Source: an uncultured Bacilli bacterium
GTDB taxonomy: Bacteria; Bacillota_I; Bacilli_A; RF39; UBA660
Direction: 5' to 3'
DNA length: 64,000 nt
Assembly (NCBI GenBank): GCA_934190785.1
Contig: CAKPTA010000001.1
Location: forward strand, 62,001-126,000
Shown: positions 16,694 through 25,385 of the stretch, piece by piece
How positions within the stretch are numbered: the stretch's first letter is position 1
Layout: each line of letters begins with the position of its first letter
Notes under the pieces: model-generated
What the model saw: the letters and a program-made list of their open reading frames with translations, nothing else
What the model was told of the DNA's origin: nothing
The model's database searches: none
Position numbers and translations under genes: made by a program

Positions 16694-18013
16694 ATGAAAA
16701 AGTTTACAGAAGAGTTCAATGTTAAAGTTGATACTATTGATATGGAACAAATAAGTGATTACGATGCTTTTCAAAATAAAGCATTATTAGATGAACTTAG
16801 AAATAAAATTATTCAGAATTTAATTGATCATAATATTGAGAAAACAGGAACGATGGATTCTTTTATTAAGGATGAAATAAATAAAACATTAGAAGGATAT
16901 GATTTAACTAATATAGAGAGAAGTTATATTTATAACTTAATTGATAATGAAATAAATGGATATGGACCTATAACTGAACTTTTAGATGATAAAGATATTA
17001 CAGAAATTATGGTTAATGGTAAAAATGAAATTTATATTGAATTAGATGGACGAGTTATTAAAGATGATACTGTTTCATTTATCAATGATGATCATATCAT
17101 TAGAACCATTCAAAGACTAATTCAGCCTTTAGGAAGAACTATTGATACATCAAATCCTATGGTTGATGCGAGACTTCAAGATGGTTCAAGATTAAATGCT
17201 GTTATTCCCCCTCTTTCTTTAAAGGGACCTGTTATGACAATTCGTAAGTTTAAAGAAGAACTCGCTAATATAGAAGACTTTCTTCGCTCTGGAACTTTAA
17301 CTCCTTACATGGCACGCTTTTTAGAAGCCTGTGTCCAAGCTAAATTAAATATTATTATTTGTGGAGGAACAGGTAGTGGTAAAACAACCCTTTTAAATGT
17401 TTTATCTTCTTTTATCGGGCATGATGAACGTATTATAACTATTGAAGATGCTGCTGAATTAAAACTTGAACAGGAACATGTTATCTCACTTGAAACAAGA
17501 CTTACTAATTATGAAGGAGAAGGTGAGGTAACTATTCGTGATTTAGTTATTAACTCACTTCGTATGCGACCTGATCGTATAATTGTTGGTGAAGTTCGTG
17601 GAAAAGAGGCTTTTGATATGCTTCAAGCCATGAATACAGGTCATAGTGGTTCTCTTACAACAATGCACGCTAATTCACCAATTGACGCTTTAAATAGATT
17701 AGAGACGATGGTTTTAATGTCTGGTATGGAGATACCTATTAAGGCAATTCGTGAATATATTGAAAATGCTATTGATATTGTTGTTCAAGTAGAGAGACTA
17801 AGTGATGGAAAAAGAAAAGTAACAAGTATCAGTGAAGTAGTTGGATTTGAAGACGATGAAATATCTCTAAAAGAAATATTTACATTTAAACAAACTGGTG
17901 TTTCTGATAATATGGAAGTAATTGGTGAATTTAATAAAGAGGATTATGTACCTCTTGTTTACAAAAAAATTAAAGCATTTGGAATTGACTCTTTAGCTGA
18001 TATATTTGAATAG
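16694..18013 (+). CDS. cpaF: CpaF/TadA secretion ATPase
   Basis: 439-residue hexameric motor ATPase of the Tad/CpaF branch of the type II/IV secretion ATPases. N-terminal domain includes ELLDDKDITEIMVNG and DARLQDGSRLNAV; the core has Walker A GGTGSGKTT (about 223-231), the Asp box TIEDAAEL, Walker B RIIVGEVRG and the His box TGHSGSLTTMHAN. All motor motifs are intact. It powers both extension and retraction in known Tad pili, as no second ATPase is usually present. AGGAGG lies 5 nt before the ATG. Confidence 0.93.
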   Translation: MKKFTEEFNVKVDTIDMEQISDYDAFQNKALLDELRNKIIQNLIDHNIEKTGTMDSFIKDEINKTLEGYDLTNIERSYIYNLIDNEINGYGPITELLDDKDITEIMVNGKNEIYIELDGRVIKDDTVSFINDDHIIRTIQRLIQPLGRTIDTSNPMVDARLQDGSRLNAVIPPLSLKGPVMTIRKFKEELANIEDFLRSGTLTPYMARFLEACVQAKLNIIICGGTGSGKTTLLNVLSSFIGHDERIITIEDAAELKLEQEHVISLETRLTNYEGEGEVTIRDLVINSLRMRPDRIIVGEVRGKEAFDMLQAMNTGHSGSLTTMHANSPIDALNRLETMVLMSGMEIPIKAIREYIENAIDIVVQVERLSDGKRKVTSISEVVGFEDDEISLKEIFTFKQTGVSDNMEVIGEFNKEDYVPLVYKKIKAFGIDSLADIFE

Positions 18014-18024
18014 GTGGTGATAAT

Positions 18025-19545
18025 GTGAACGTTAGTGGAACTTTAGATATAAATGGTATAGAGCTTACAAATAAAGAGGTAACTGTTACATATACACCAT
18101 CGAGTTCTATAAAATCATATACATATGAAGTATTTAAAGATGGAACAACCTATTTAAAAGAAACTGTATCACAGTTTAGAAGTTCAAAAATTGTTTTAGA
18201 TAAATCAGGAAAATATAATATTGTTGTTACAACTATTGATAAAAAAAATAACAGTGAGGTACTAGAAAGTGGTTTTTATAATCTTGATTTAGATGCCCCA
18301 ACCACTACATGTAATAAATCATCATTTAATGTTTACTTGAATAGTGATGCATCGCTTTTAAAAGATGAAATTTTAAATTGTATTAAAGCAAATGACAAAC
18401 AAGATGGTAATTTAGAAAATAATGTTGTAATTAATATGGATGATTTGAATACATCTAATCTTGGTATGAATCTTATTACATATTCAGTAACAGATAGTGC
18501 AGGTAATACTACATCAAAGTCTCTACCGATTTATGTAGTTGAAGACAATCGTATGACTTTACTCGGTTTTAGATTTGGACTTGCACTTATTGCTATTTTT
18601 ATGATTTTTTGGTTTATTCGTTATAAAAGAAGCGTTAGATTAGAAAAAAGATTTTCTAAATATAGTGTTGAGGCTGTATATGATAGAAGAGTATCATTTG
18701 TAGATTCAATTATGAAACTTTATTCTAGTATTATTAATAAAACTTCAACTGTTTTAAAGAAATCAGTAGTTATAAAAAAATATTCGAAGAAATATGACAA
18801 ATATATTTCTCTTTATAAAGGAATATACAATGATTCTATTTCGTTTATTGCTGTTAAAATATTTTCGTCAATTATATTTCTTTTATTTGCTATTTTATCA
18901 AAAACACTTCAATCTGATATATTGCATTTATATGAGTGTTTATTACCACTTCTAATTGGTTTTTTTGTTCCAGATATTGTATATATATCAAAATATAAGT
19001 TACATAAAAATAGGCTAGAAAATGATTTGTTACAGGCAATAATTATTATGAATAATGCCTTTAAATCAGGAAGAAGTATTGAACAAGCTATTGAACTTGT
19101 AACAAAAGAATTAGATGGACCAATAGCAGAAGAGTTTAAGAAAATGCATTTGGAGTTATCGTTTGGTCTATCAGTAGATGTTGTTTTTGGAAGATTTGCT
19201 AAAAGAGTTGAATTAGAAGAAGTTTCATATTTAACAGCTTCTTTATCAATATTGAATAAAACAGGTGGTAATATTATAAAAGTATTTACATCAATTGAGA
19301 AGACATTATTTAACAAAAAGAAACTTCGTCTTGAACTTGCATCCCTAACAGGAGGTTCTAAACTTGTTGTTTATATGCTTATATTTATACCAATTTTATT
19401 TGTTGTATCAATTAGTTTAATTAATCCAACATATTTTGAAGGATTTTATACAACGACTGTTGGTTTTATTCTAATGTCTATTATTATCGTTATATATATC
19501 GCATATATTTTCTGTGTTAGAAAAATTATGAAGGTAAGGATGTGA
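18025..19545 (+). CDS. TadB-like platform protein with an N-terminal Ig-like domain
   Basis: 506 residues; the C-terminal part (about 230-506) is a TadB/T2SF-F platform with membrane segments near 273-290, 302-321, 448-466 and 476-498 and the conserved SGRSIEQAIE and LTGGSKLV regions. Unusually, residues 1-175 form a beta-rich section resembling tandem Ig-like/DUF5011 domains (SVTDSAGNTTSKSLPIYVV), followed by a membrane helix at 177-198. The start is GTG with AGGTGGTGAT upstream, and a stop at 18007-18009 in this frame rules out a missed signal peptide. The N-terminal domain may therefore be outside in an N-out topology, or be cytoplasmic. TadB proteins are normally about 300 residues. Confidence 0.85.
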   Translation: MNVSGTLDINGIELTNKEVTVTYTPSSSIKSYTYEVFKDGTTYLKETVSQFRSSKIVLDKSGKYNIVVTTIDKKNNSEVLESGFYNLDLDAPTTTCNKSSFNVYLNSDASLLKDEILNCIKANDKQDGNLENNVVINMDDLNTSNLGMNLITYSVTDSAGNTTSKSLPIYVVEDNRMTLLGFRFGLALIAIFMIFWFIRYKRSVRLEKRFSKYSVEAVYDRRVSFVDSIMKLYSSIINKTSTVLKKSVVIKKYSKKYDKYISLYKGIYNDSISFIAVKIFSSIIFLLFAILSKTLQSDILHLYECLLPLLIGFFVPDIVYISKYKLHKNRLENDLLQAIIIMNNAFKSGRSIEQAIELVTKELDGPIAEEFKKMHLELSFGLSVDVVFGRFAKRVELEEVSYLTASLSILNKTGGNIIKVFTSIEKTLFNKKKLRLELASLTGGSKLVVYMLIFIPILFVVSISLINPTYFEGFYTTTVGFILMSIIIVIYIAYIFCVRKIMKVRM

Positions 19546-19550
19546 TTATT

Positions 19551-20249
19551 ATGAATCATCATTTGATTAGAAAATTTTATCGTGAAAAAGATATTAATCA
19601 TATCGAAGAAAAATTGATGCTTCTTGGGAATGATAAAAAAATAGATCCAGTTGAGTATATGAATGTTAGACTTATAACAACAATTATGGTTTTCTTCTTG
19701 TCTTTGTATATTTTTAATATGGGGTATATTATAGCGCCAGCACTTACTATAGCGTATTATTATGGATACTACTATATTACGATAGAAAAAAAGATTAAAG
19801 AGAGAACAAAAAAATTAGATAGGGAAGCACTTCATTTTTTTGAAATATTAACACTAACGCTTGAGTCGGGAAGAAATTTAGAAAATTCACTTGAAATAAC
19901 AGTCTTTAATGTTGATTCAGAATTATCAAATGAGTTCAAAAAAACTTTATTTGAAACAAAATATAGTAAGACTCTAATAGAAGCATTAGAAGATATGAAA
20001 AGTAGAATACCTTCAGAAACAATAAATAATATTATTTTAAACATTACTCAAACAGATGTTTTTGGAAATAGTATTCTAGAGACAATGTATAACCAAATTG
20101 ATTTTTTAAGAGATAAACAAATATTAGAAATTAAGGGGCAAATAAATAAAATTCCTAATAAAATTAGTATAATATCAGTTATATTTATAGTACCACTTAT
20201 TTTACTATTGGTACTAGGACCATTTATAATAGAAATTATTGGAGGATAA
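19551..20249 (+). CDS. TadC-like platform protein
   Basis: 232-residue inner-membrane platform protein of the T2SF-F family, with membrane segments near 41-75 and at the C-terminus (about 204-230), and the cytoplasmic core LTLESGRNLENSLEI. It pairs with TadB to anchor the CpaF motor. The start is the ATG at 19551, which leaves 10 nt to AAGGA at 19536-19540; a GTG at 19542 overlapping the TadB stop sits too close to that site. Confidence 0.88.
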   Translation: MNHHLIRKFYREKDINHIEEKLMLLGNDKKIDPVEYMNVRLITTIMVFFLSLYIFNMGYIIAPALTIAYYYGYYYITIEKKIKERTKKLDREALHFFEILTLTLESGRNLENSLEITVFNVDSELSNEFKKTLFETKYSKTLIEALEDMKSRIPSETINNIILNITQTDVFGNSILETMYNQIDFLRDKQILEIKGQINKIPNKISIISVIFIVPLILLLVLGPFIIEIIGG

Positions 20250-20251
20250 GT

Positions 20252-21562
20252 ATGTATCATTTTATAGGTATTAAAGGTTCAGGTATGAGTGCTCTAGCAC
20301 AAATTATGAAAGAATTAGGATATAGTGTTCAAGGTAGTGATGTACAAAAGTATTTTTTTACAGAGGATGGACTTCGTGAACTTGGAATTCCTGTTTTACC
20401 ATTTGACGCTAATAACATTGAAGATGGTATGAAAATAGTAAGAGGAGCTAGTTTTCATGAAGAAAATGTAGAAGTAAAAAAAGCCATTGATTTAGGACTT
20501 AATATGTATAGTTATGCTGAAATGGTAGGAAGTTTAACAAAAAAATTTAGAAGTATATGTATTGCTGGATGCCATGGAAAAACAACAACGACATCAATGA
20601 TGGCACATGTTTTAAATAATATTAAAGGCGCTAACTATTTAATTGGCGATGGAACAGGGTATGCAAATAGGGAAAATGAATATTTTATTGTTGAATCATG
20701 TGAATATAGAAGACATTTTCTAGCATATACACCAGATTATGCTATTATAACAAATATTGACTTAGACCATGTTGATTATTTTAAAGATATAGACGATGTT
20801 ATTGATGCATATATGGAATTTGCTAACAAGGCCGAAAAAATGATAATTGCTTGTGGTGATGATCCATATACACACTCATTAGATGTTGTAAAACCAATCT
20901 TTTATTATGGACTAGATGATGATAATGATATTAAAGCAACAAATGTACAATATAAAAAAGATGGTATTAGTTTTGAAGTTACTATTGAAGGAAATTATTA
21001 TGGTTTCTTTGATTTACCAATTTTTGGTAAACATATGCTTTTAGATGCATTAGCTGTAATCGCAACATGTTACTATGAAAGATTAGAAGCACGTGATGTT
21101 GCAAAACAACTTAAAACATTTAAAGGAGCTAGACGTCGTTTTGATGAAACCGTTGTGGGTGATAATGTCATTGTAGATGACTATGCACATCATCCAAATG
21201 AAGTAAAATCAACAATTAAAGCCGCACGTCAAAAATATCCAGATAAAAAAATTATAGCGGTTTTTCAACCGCACACCTTTTCAAGAACAGAAGAATTCCA
21301 AAATGAACTTGCAGAAATAATGAACAAGGTTGATAAAGCATATATTATGGATATTCATCCTGCACGTGAAAAACAAGAAGACTATCCAACTGTTACATCA
21401 GATCTTATTTTAAATAAACTTACAAATGGAGAACATATTTCTTTAGATGAAGCTTATAAATTAGAGAATATAAAAAATACAGTTGTCTTATTTATGAGTC
21501 CTAATGATATATCATCACTTGAAAATAATGTTATTGAGTTATTAGAAAACAAATCAAAATAA
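20252..21562 (+). CDS. murC: UDP-N-acetylmuramate--L-alanine ligase
   Basis: MurC, 436 residues, typical length. It adds L-alanine to UDP-MurNAc in the cytoplasm, the first peptide step of peptidoglycan. Seen: N-terminal Rossmann motif GIKGSGMSALA, ATP loop AGCHGKTTTT (about 106-115), VESCEY, NIDLDHVDYF and the C-terminal DDYAHHPNEV and FQPHTFSRT. It begins 2 nt after tadC with GGAGG as ribosome site, so it is probably co-transcribed with the Tad operon, away from the other mur genes at 44090-53632. Confidence 0.95.
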   Translation: MYHFIGIKGSGMSALAQIMKELGYSVQGSDVQKYFFTEDGLRELGIPVLPFDANNIEDGMKIVRGASFHEENVEVKKAIDLGLNMYSYAEMVGSLTKKFRSICIAGCHGKTTTTSMMAHVLNNIKGANYLIGDGTGYANRENEYFIVESCEYRRHFLAYTPDYAIITNIDLDHVDYFKDIDDVIDAYMEFANKAEKMIIACGDDPYTHSLDVVKPIFYYGLDDDNDIKATNVQYKKDGISFEVTIEGNYYGFFDLPIFGKHMLLDALAVIATCYYERLEARDVAKQLKTFKGARRRFDETVVGDNVIVDDYAHHPNEVKSTIKAARQKYPDKKIIAVFQPHTFSRTEEFQNELAEIMNKVDKAYIMDIHPAREKQEDYPTVTSDLILNKLTNGEHISLDEAYKLENIKNTVVLFMSPNDISSLENNVIELLENKSK

Positions 21563-21582
21563 AGTTAATCTTAATAAATTAA

Positions 21583-21608
21583 AAATACGCTTTTTAGCGT
21601 ATTTATTT
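21583..21608. terminator. Bidirectional terminator between murC and rnhC
   Basis: AAATACGCT (21583-21591) and AGCGTATTT (21596-21603) with loop TTTT; T-rich flanks on both strands serve the convergent genes. Confidence 0.8.
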
Positions 21609-22541
21609 GTTTAGAAGTTCTTTAATTTTATCAGTGTTTTTGAAATTTAATTTTACAACATCATTTAATTTATCAAATCCATATTTATTTGCAACTTTAA
21701 GTGCTACTTCATCTACTTTATCACTAGCTCCTTTTGGAATTAACATACCAAGCTCTTTACTCATTTTAGATATTTCTTTAATAAAAACATATCTGCTTAT
21801 AATAGATGCTAAGGCAACAGCAGGTGATTTATCTTCTCCCTTAGTTACAAATGTAATGTCACGTACAACATCATTTACCTCTTTAAGGTAAGAAAAATAT
21901 ACATATTTTTCAGCAAATTGATCAACAACAATATAATCATATGGAAGTTTTTCACGCTTTAAATTTGATAGTGCTTTATTGTGCAAAATAGCCTTAATCT
22001 TATTCATATTGTATCCTTTGGCATAATATGAATTATAGTCTTTGTTACTTAACGTGATAGTATTGTATTTAACTTTAGAAGTTATAATAGGTACTATTTC
22101 TAAAATCTTTTCATCAGTTAATTTTTTAGAATCTTTTACTCCTAAGCTTTCTAAATATTTAATATCTTCTTTTTTTACATACGCTGCTGTAACAACGATA
22201 GGCCCAAAATAATCGCCAGTTCCAACTTCATCAGAACCTATGGCAGTTGAGTAATATATTTTAGGATCAACATAAATAGAGTCTTTCTTCTTTTTCTCAT
22301 CACTATTAGTAGTAATAGCACGACCAGTATTTATTTTTTCAGTTTCAATCCAAAAATTTGATGATAAATCAGCATCTTTTCCTTGGAATACACATTTACC
22401 TGATTCATATAAAGTTACAACTGTATCACCATCTTGTGCTTGAAAAATAGCGTAAGCAGGTGTTTTATCACGTTTTAAATCTTGAAAGAAATCAACCATT
22501 TGATTTCTTGTTTTTTCAGATACTTTAAGTGTAATTGTCAT
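21603..22541 (-). CDS. rnhC: Ribonuclease HIII
   Basis: RNase HIII, 312 residues, removes RNA from RNA-DNA hybrids. The N-terminal TBP-like domain (1-80) typical of RnhC is followed by the catalytic domain with GSDEVGTGDYFGP (102-114; Asp104 and Glu105 metal ligands), VKDSKKLTD and the later acidic residues YIVVDQF and ASIISRY. AGGATGTGAT precedes the ATG. In Bacillus the same gene is next to cvpA; here it is divergent from cvpA with 114 bp between. Confidence 0.95.
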   Translation of the reverse strand: MTITLKVSEKTRNQMVDFFQDLKRDKTPAYAIFQAQDGDTVVTLYESGKCVFQGKDADLSSNFWIETEKINTGRAITTNSDEKKKKDSIYVDPKIYYSTAIGSDEVGTGDYFGPIVVTAAYVKKEDIKYLESLGVKDSKKLTDEKILEIVPIITSKVKYNTITLSNKDYNSYYAKGYNMNKIKAILHNKALSNLKREKLPYDYIVVDQFAEKYVYFSYLKEVNDVVRDITFVTKGEDKSPAVALASIISRYVFIKEISKMSKELGMLIPKGASDKVDEVALKVANKYGFDKLNDVVKLNFKNTDKIKELLNK

Positions 22542-22655
22542 TTTATCACATCCTAGATTTATTTTACCATTTTTTATTATGTGAGTCTACGCTCAGATAT
22601 AAACTTTATTTTTTTTAAATATTGTAATATAATATATAGAGAAGGGAATGATTAG

Positions 22656-23378
22656 ATGAATATTGTAGATGTTGTTATTATCTTAATCATTATTATGTGT
22701 GGGGTTGTAGGATATAAAAGGGGACTTACTAATCAGTTAGTTTCATCACTTGGTATTTTTGCTGTTATAGTACTGTCTTTTCTTTTAAAAAATCCTGTTT
22801 CAATGTTTTTGTATGAACATTTGCCATTTTTTAAATTTGGTGGGATATTCAAAGGTATTACAGCTTTAAATATTATTTTATATGAATTTGTTGCTTTTTT
22901 CCTTGTTATGAGTATTTTAACAATTATACTTAAAGTATTAACGCTTGCTACTAATATTTTTGAAAAATTGCTTAAAATGACTATTATTTTAGGAATACCA
23001 TCAAAGTTGCTTGGAATGGTAGCGGGATTTGTTGAAGGGTTTTTACTTGTCTTTATTGGCCTATATATAATTAGTTTACCTGTTTTTAATTTTGGTGAAT
23101 TAAATAACTCTAAGTATGCAAAGCCGATATTAAGTAATACACCAATTTTATCAAAAATGACAGGTAATATGATGAATGTCATTGATGAATTTACTAATCT
23201 TAAAGAAGAATATGAAGTTACAAAAGACGCTAATGAGTTTAATTTAAAAGCAATTGACTTGTTTTTAAAGTATAATGTTGTTACACCATCTTCTGTAGAA
23301 AACTTAGTTAAAAATGAAAAATTACAAATAGTTGGTATTGAAGATGTTATTTCAAAATATAAGGAGGAAAAGAAATGA
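22656..23378 (+). CDS. CvpA family membrane protein
   Basis: 240-residue CvpA/YshB-type integral membrane protein: VDVVIILIIIMCGVVGYKRGL at the N-terminus is the classical family start, and four membrane helices follow up to about residue 150. The C-terminal 80 residues are soluble and end KYKEEKK. Family members are linked to colicin V production and to envelope stress, but the molecular function is unknown. The stop overlaps the thioredoxin start (ATGA), so both are translated together. Confidence 0.85.
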   Translation: MNIVDVVIILIIIMCGVVGYKRGLTNQLVSSLGIFAVIVLSFLLKNPVSMFLYEHLPFFKFGGIFKGITALNIILYEFVAFFLVMSILTIILKVLTLATNIFEKLLKMTIILGIPSKLLGMVAGFVEGFLLVFIGLYIISLPVFNFGELNNSKYAKPILSNTPILSKMTGNMMNVIDEFTNLKEEYEVTKDANEFNLKAIDLFLKYNVVTPSSVENLVKNEKLQIVGIEDVISKYKEEKK

Positions 23379-23683
23379 TTAAACATGGCAGTAGTGATAG
23401 CTTTAATGATTTAATAAGTAGTGATATAGTTCTTGTTGATTTTTTTGCAACATGGTGTGGACCTTGTCGTATGTTAGGACCAGTTTTAGAAGAAATGGCT
23501 AATGATAGAAGTGATATAGATATCGTTAAAATGGATGTTGATGAATGCCCTGATATAGCTAAAAATTATGGTATTATGAGTGTTCCATCATTGCTTTTGT
23601 TTAAAAATGGAAGTCTTGTTTCTAAAAAAGTTGGGTTTATGCCAAAAGAAGAAATCACAGGATGGATAGAAGAAAATAGATAA
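23375..23683 (+). CDS. trxA: Thioredoxin
   Basis: 102-residue thioredoxin with active site WCGPC (Trp27, Cys28, Cys31), preceded by VDFFAT, and the cis-proline loop SVPSLLLF. It reduces cytoplasmic disulfides; a thioredoxin reductase is not in the window. AAGGAGG lies 7 nt before the ATG, which overlaps the cvpA stop. Confidence 0.95.
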   Translation: MIKHGSSDSFNDLISSDIVLVDFFATWCGPCRMLGPVLEEMANDRSDIDIVKMDVDECPDIAKNYGIMSVPSLLLFKNGSLVSKKVGFMPKEEITGWIEENR

Positions 23684-23743
23684 TATTTTCTTTTTTTATA
23701 TCAAATTTCTTCTTTTTTCGTTATAATGTAAGAGGTGATTTGT

Positions 23744-24457
23744 ATGCAAAGGTATTTTGCACGTTCTAAGTGTAATAATGAATTTATTTTAAATGAGGAT
23801 GATATATATCATATAAAAAAGGTTATGAGAATGCAAAATGGGGATAACATATACGTTGTATATAATGAAACAACATATATATGTGAACTTCAAAATGTAA
23901 GTCATAATATTACTGTGTCTATTGTAAAAGAAGAGATGAAAAAAGATGACTTTATGCCACTAGTAACTCTTTATGTACCAGTTTTAAAAGAGCAAAAAAT
24001 GGATTTTGTTTTACAAAAAGCAACTGAACTTGGTGTTGCAGAAATTGTTCCAATTATAACAGAGAGAACTTTAATAAAAATAAATGATGATAATATGGAT
24101 AAAAAGATAACAAGATGGACTCGTATTTGTAAGGAAGCAAGTGAACAGTCTCATAGAACAACTATTCCCAAAATAGAAAAAGTGGTTAAAATATCAGATA
24201 TAGAGGCTATATCTAATGTAAATATTGTGTGTAGTACTTCATATAAAGAAAAAAATGTCAAATATCTGTTACAAACTAATAAGGATTGTGATACAATAGG
24301 GGTAGTTATGGGGCCTGAAGGTGGCTTAACAGAAAAAGAAGAAGAGGCTTTAGTTAAGAATGGTTTTGAAAGGGTGACATTTGGAAATCGAATTCTCCGT
24401 GTTGAAACTGTTCCATTATTTATTTTAAGTATAATAAATTTTGAGTATATGGAGTGA
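23744..24457 (+). CDS. rsmE: 16S rRNA m3U1498 methyltransferase
   Basis: RsmE, a SPOUT-fold methyltransferase that modifies U1498 of 16S rRNA with SAM. 237 residues. PUA-like N-terminal part (RYFARSK), then the trefoil-knot motifs VMGPEGGLTEKEEEAL and LGNRILR-type LRVET near the C-terminus (FGNRILRVETVPLF). Start at ATG 23744, with GAGGTGAT 5 nt upstream; the in-frame GTG at 23735 lies within this site. Prefers an own promoter with TATAAT at 23722-23727. Confidence 0.92.
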   Translation: MQRYFARSKCNNEFILNEDDIYHIKKVMRMQNGDNIYVVYNETTYICELQNVSHNITVSIVKEEMKKDDFMPLVTLYVPVLKEQKMDFVLQKATELGVAEIVPIITERTLIKINDDNMDKKITRWTRICKEASEQSHRTTIPKIEKVVKISDIEAISNVNIVCSTSYKEKNVKYLLQTNKDCDTIGVVMGPEGGLTEKEEEALVKNGFERVTFGNRILRVETVPLFILSIINFEYME

Positions 24458-24462
24458 TTTAT

Positions 24463-25353
24463 ATGATAAATGAACTATTGCAAAATAAAGCATTGATTTT
24501 TAGTATCATTAGTGTTGTTGTTGTTACGATTTTATTTATTATTTATTTAATCTTAAAAGAACGTAAGCAAGATCAAGATGAGATTGATGATATTATGTAT
24601 AGTTTAGTTGATGATGAAGATGCTAGCGAAGATGAAGAAATAAAACTAGAAGAAGATAATGAAGATAAAAAGGGTATGGATATGGTAGTAAAAGATGAAG
24701 TAGAAAAAGATAATGTATCAGATGATACACTTGATATAGCAAGTATGTTAGAGCAAATGCAAAAAGATTTAAATGCTAAAGCAGAGGATGTTGTTGCAAC
24801 ATTTGAACAAGAACAAGAAGAAAATTCTATTATTAGTTATCAGGAACTTGTTAATTCTCTAAAAGGAAAAAGAAATGAAAATGCTTCTTTTACTACTGCT
24901 TCTGAAGTGCCAAAAGTAAGTAATGAAAAAATAGAAAAAGCAGTTATAGAAAAACCTATTGTTGCAAATAATGATGTTCACGATAGTGAAGTTCATAGCG
25001 AACAACTTTCAATTGATAATGTTTTAAGTGAAGAGAAAAATAATAGTGTTAAAAAATTTAAAAATACAGATTTTATTTCCCCTGTATATGGAAAGATGGA
25101 TGAACATTTAGAATATCCAACTGTTCCTCAGTTTCATAAAACTGATGATGAAATTGAAAAAGAATTAGAAACATATGATAGTAGTCTAGAAAATAAGAAT
25201 ATTGATAATTTCTTAGGAGATATTGATTTTGATAGTTCTATGGAGATTAATAGTTTAGAACAAACACTTGATATGGAACCTTTAAGTAATGATATAAAAG
25301 CTAATGATGAATTCTTAAAAGCTTTAAAGGATTTTAGAAAAAATTTAGACTAG
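24463..25353 (+). CDS. Membrane-anchored acidic protein of unknown function
   Basis: 296 residues. One membrane helix near 10-30 (IISVVVVTILFIIYLIL) is followed by a long, strongly acidic, low-complexity tail (for example DDEDASEDEEIKLEEDNED) with few hydrophobic residues, so most of the protein is likely disordered in the cytoplasm. GGAGTGAT supports the ATG at 24463, 5 nt after rsmE. It lies between rsmE and mtaB, both RNA modification genes, but nothing in the sequence links it to RNA. A scaffold or adaptor at the membrane is possible. No family recognised. Confidence 0.7.
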   Translation: MINELLQNKALIFSIISVVVVTILFIIYLILKERKQDQDEIDDIMYSLVDDEDASEDEEIKLEEDNEDKKGMDMVVKDEVEKDNVSDDTLDIASMLEQMQKDLNAKAEDVVATFEQEQEENSIISYQELVNSLKGKRNENASFTTASEVPKVSNEKIEKAVIEKPIVANNDVHDSEVHSEQLSIDNVLSEEKNNSVKKFKNTDFISPVYGKMDEHLEYPTVPQFHKTDDEIEKELETYDSSLENKNIDNFLGDIDFDSSMEINSLEQTLDMEPLSNDIKANDEFLKALKDFRKNLD

Positions 25354-25370
25354 GGTATTCCTAGTTTTTT
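25349..25370 (+). terminator. Terminator between the acidic protein gene and mtaB
   Basis: ACTAGG (25349-25354) and CCTAGT (25360-25365) around GTATT, then a T-run. It contains the TAG stop of the upstream gene. It is only 16 nt before the mtaB start, so mtaB expression may depend on readthrough. Confidence 0.7.
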
Positions 25371-25385
25371 TAAAGGAGAGATTTT

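Noticed and set aside
18909..19316. 135-codon minus-strand frame inside the TadB-like gene
   Set aside because: Antisense shadow without ribosome site or recognisable domain.
22733..23386. 217-codon open frame on the minus strand opposite cvpA
   Set aside because: It mirrors the cvpA frame almost completely, has no ribosome site and its composition is explained by the AT-rich hydrophobic coding strand. The plus-strand frame has a family match and ATGA coupling to trxA.
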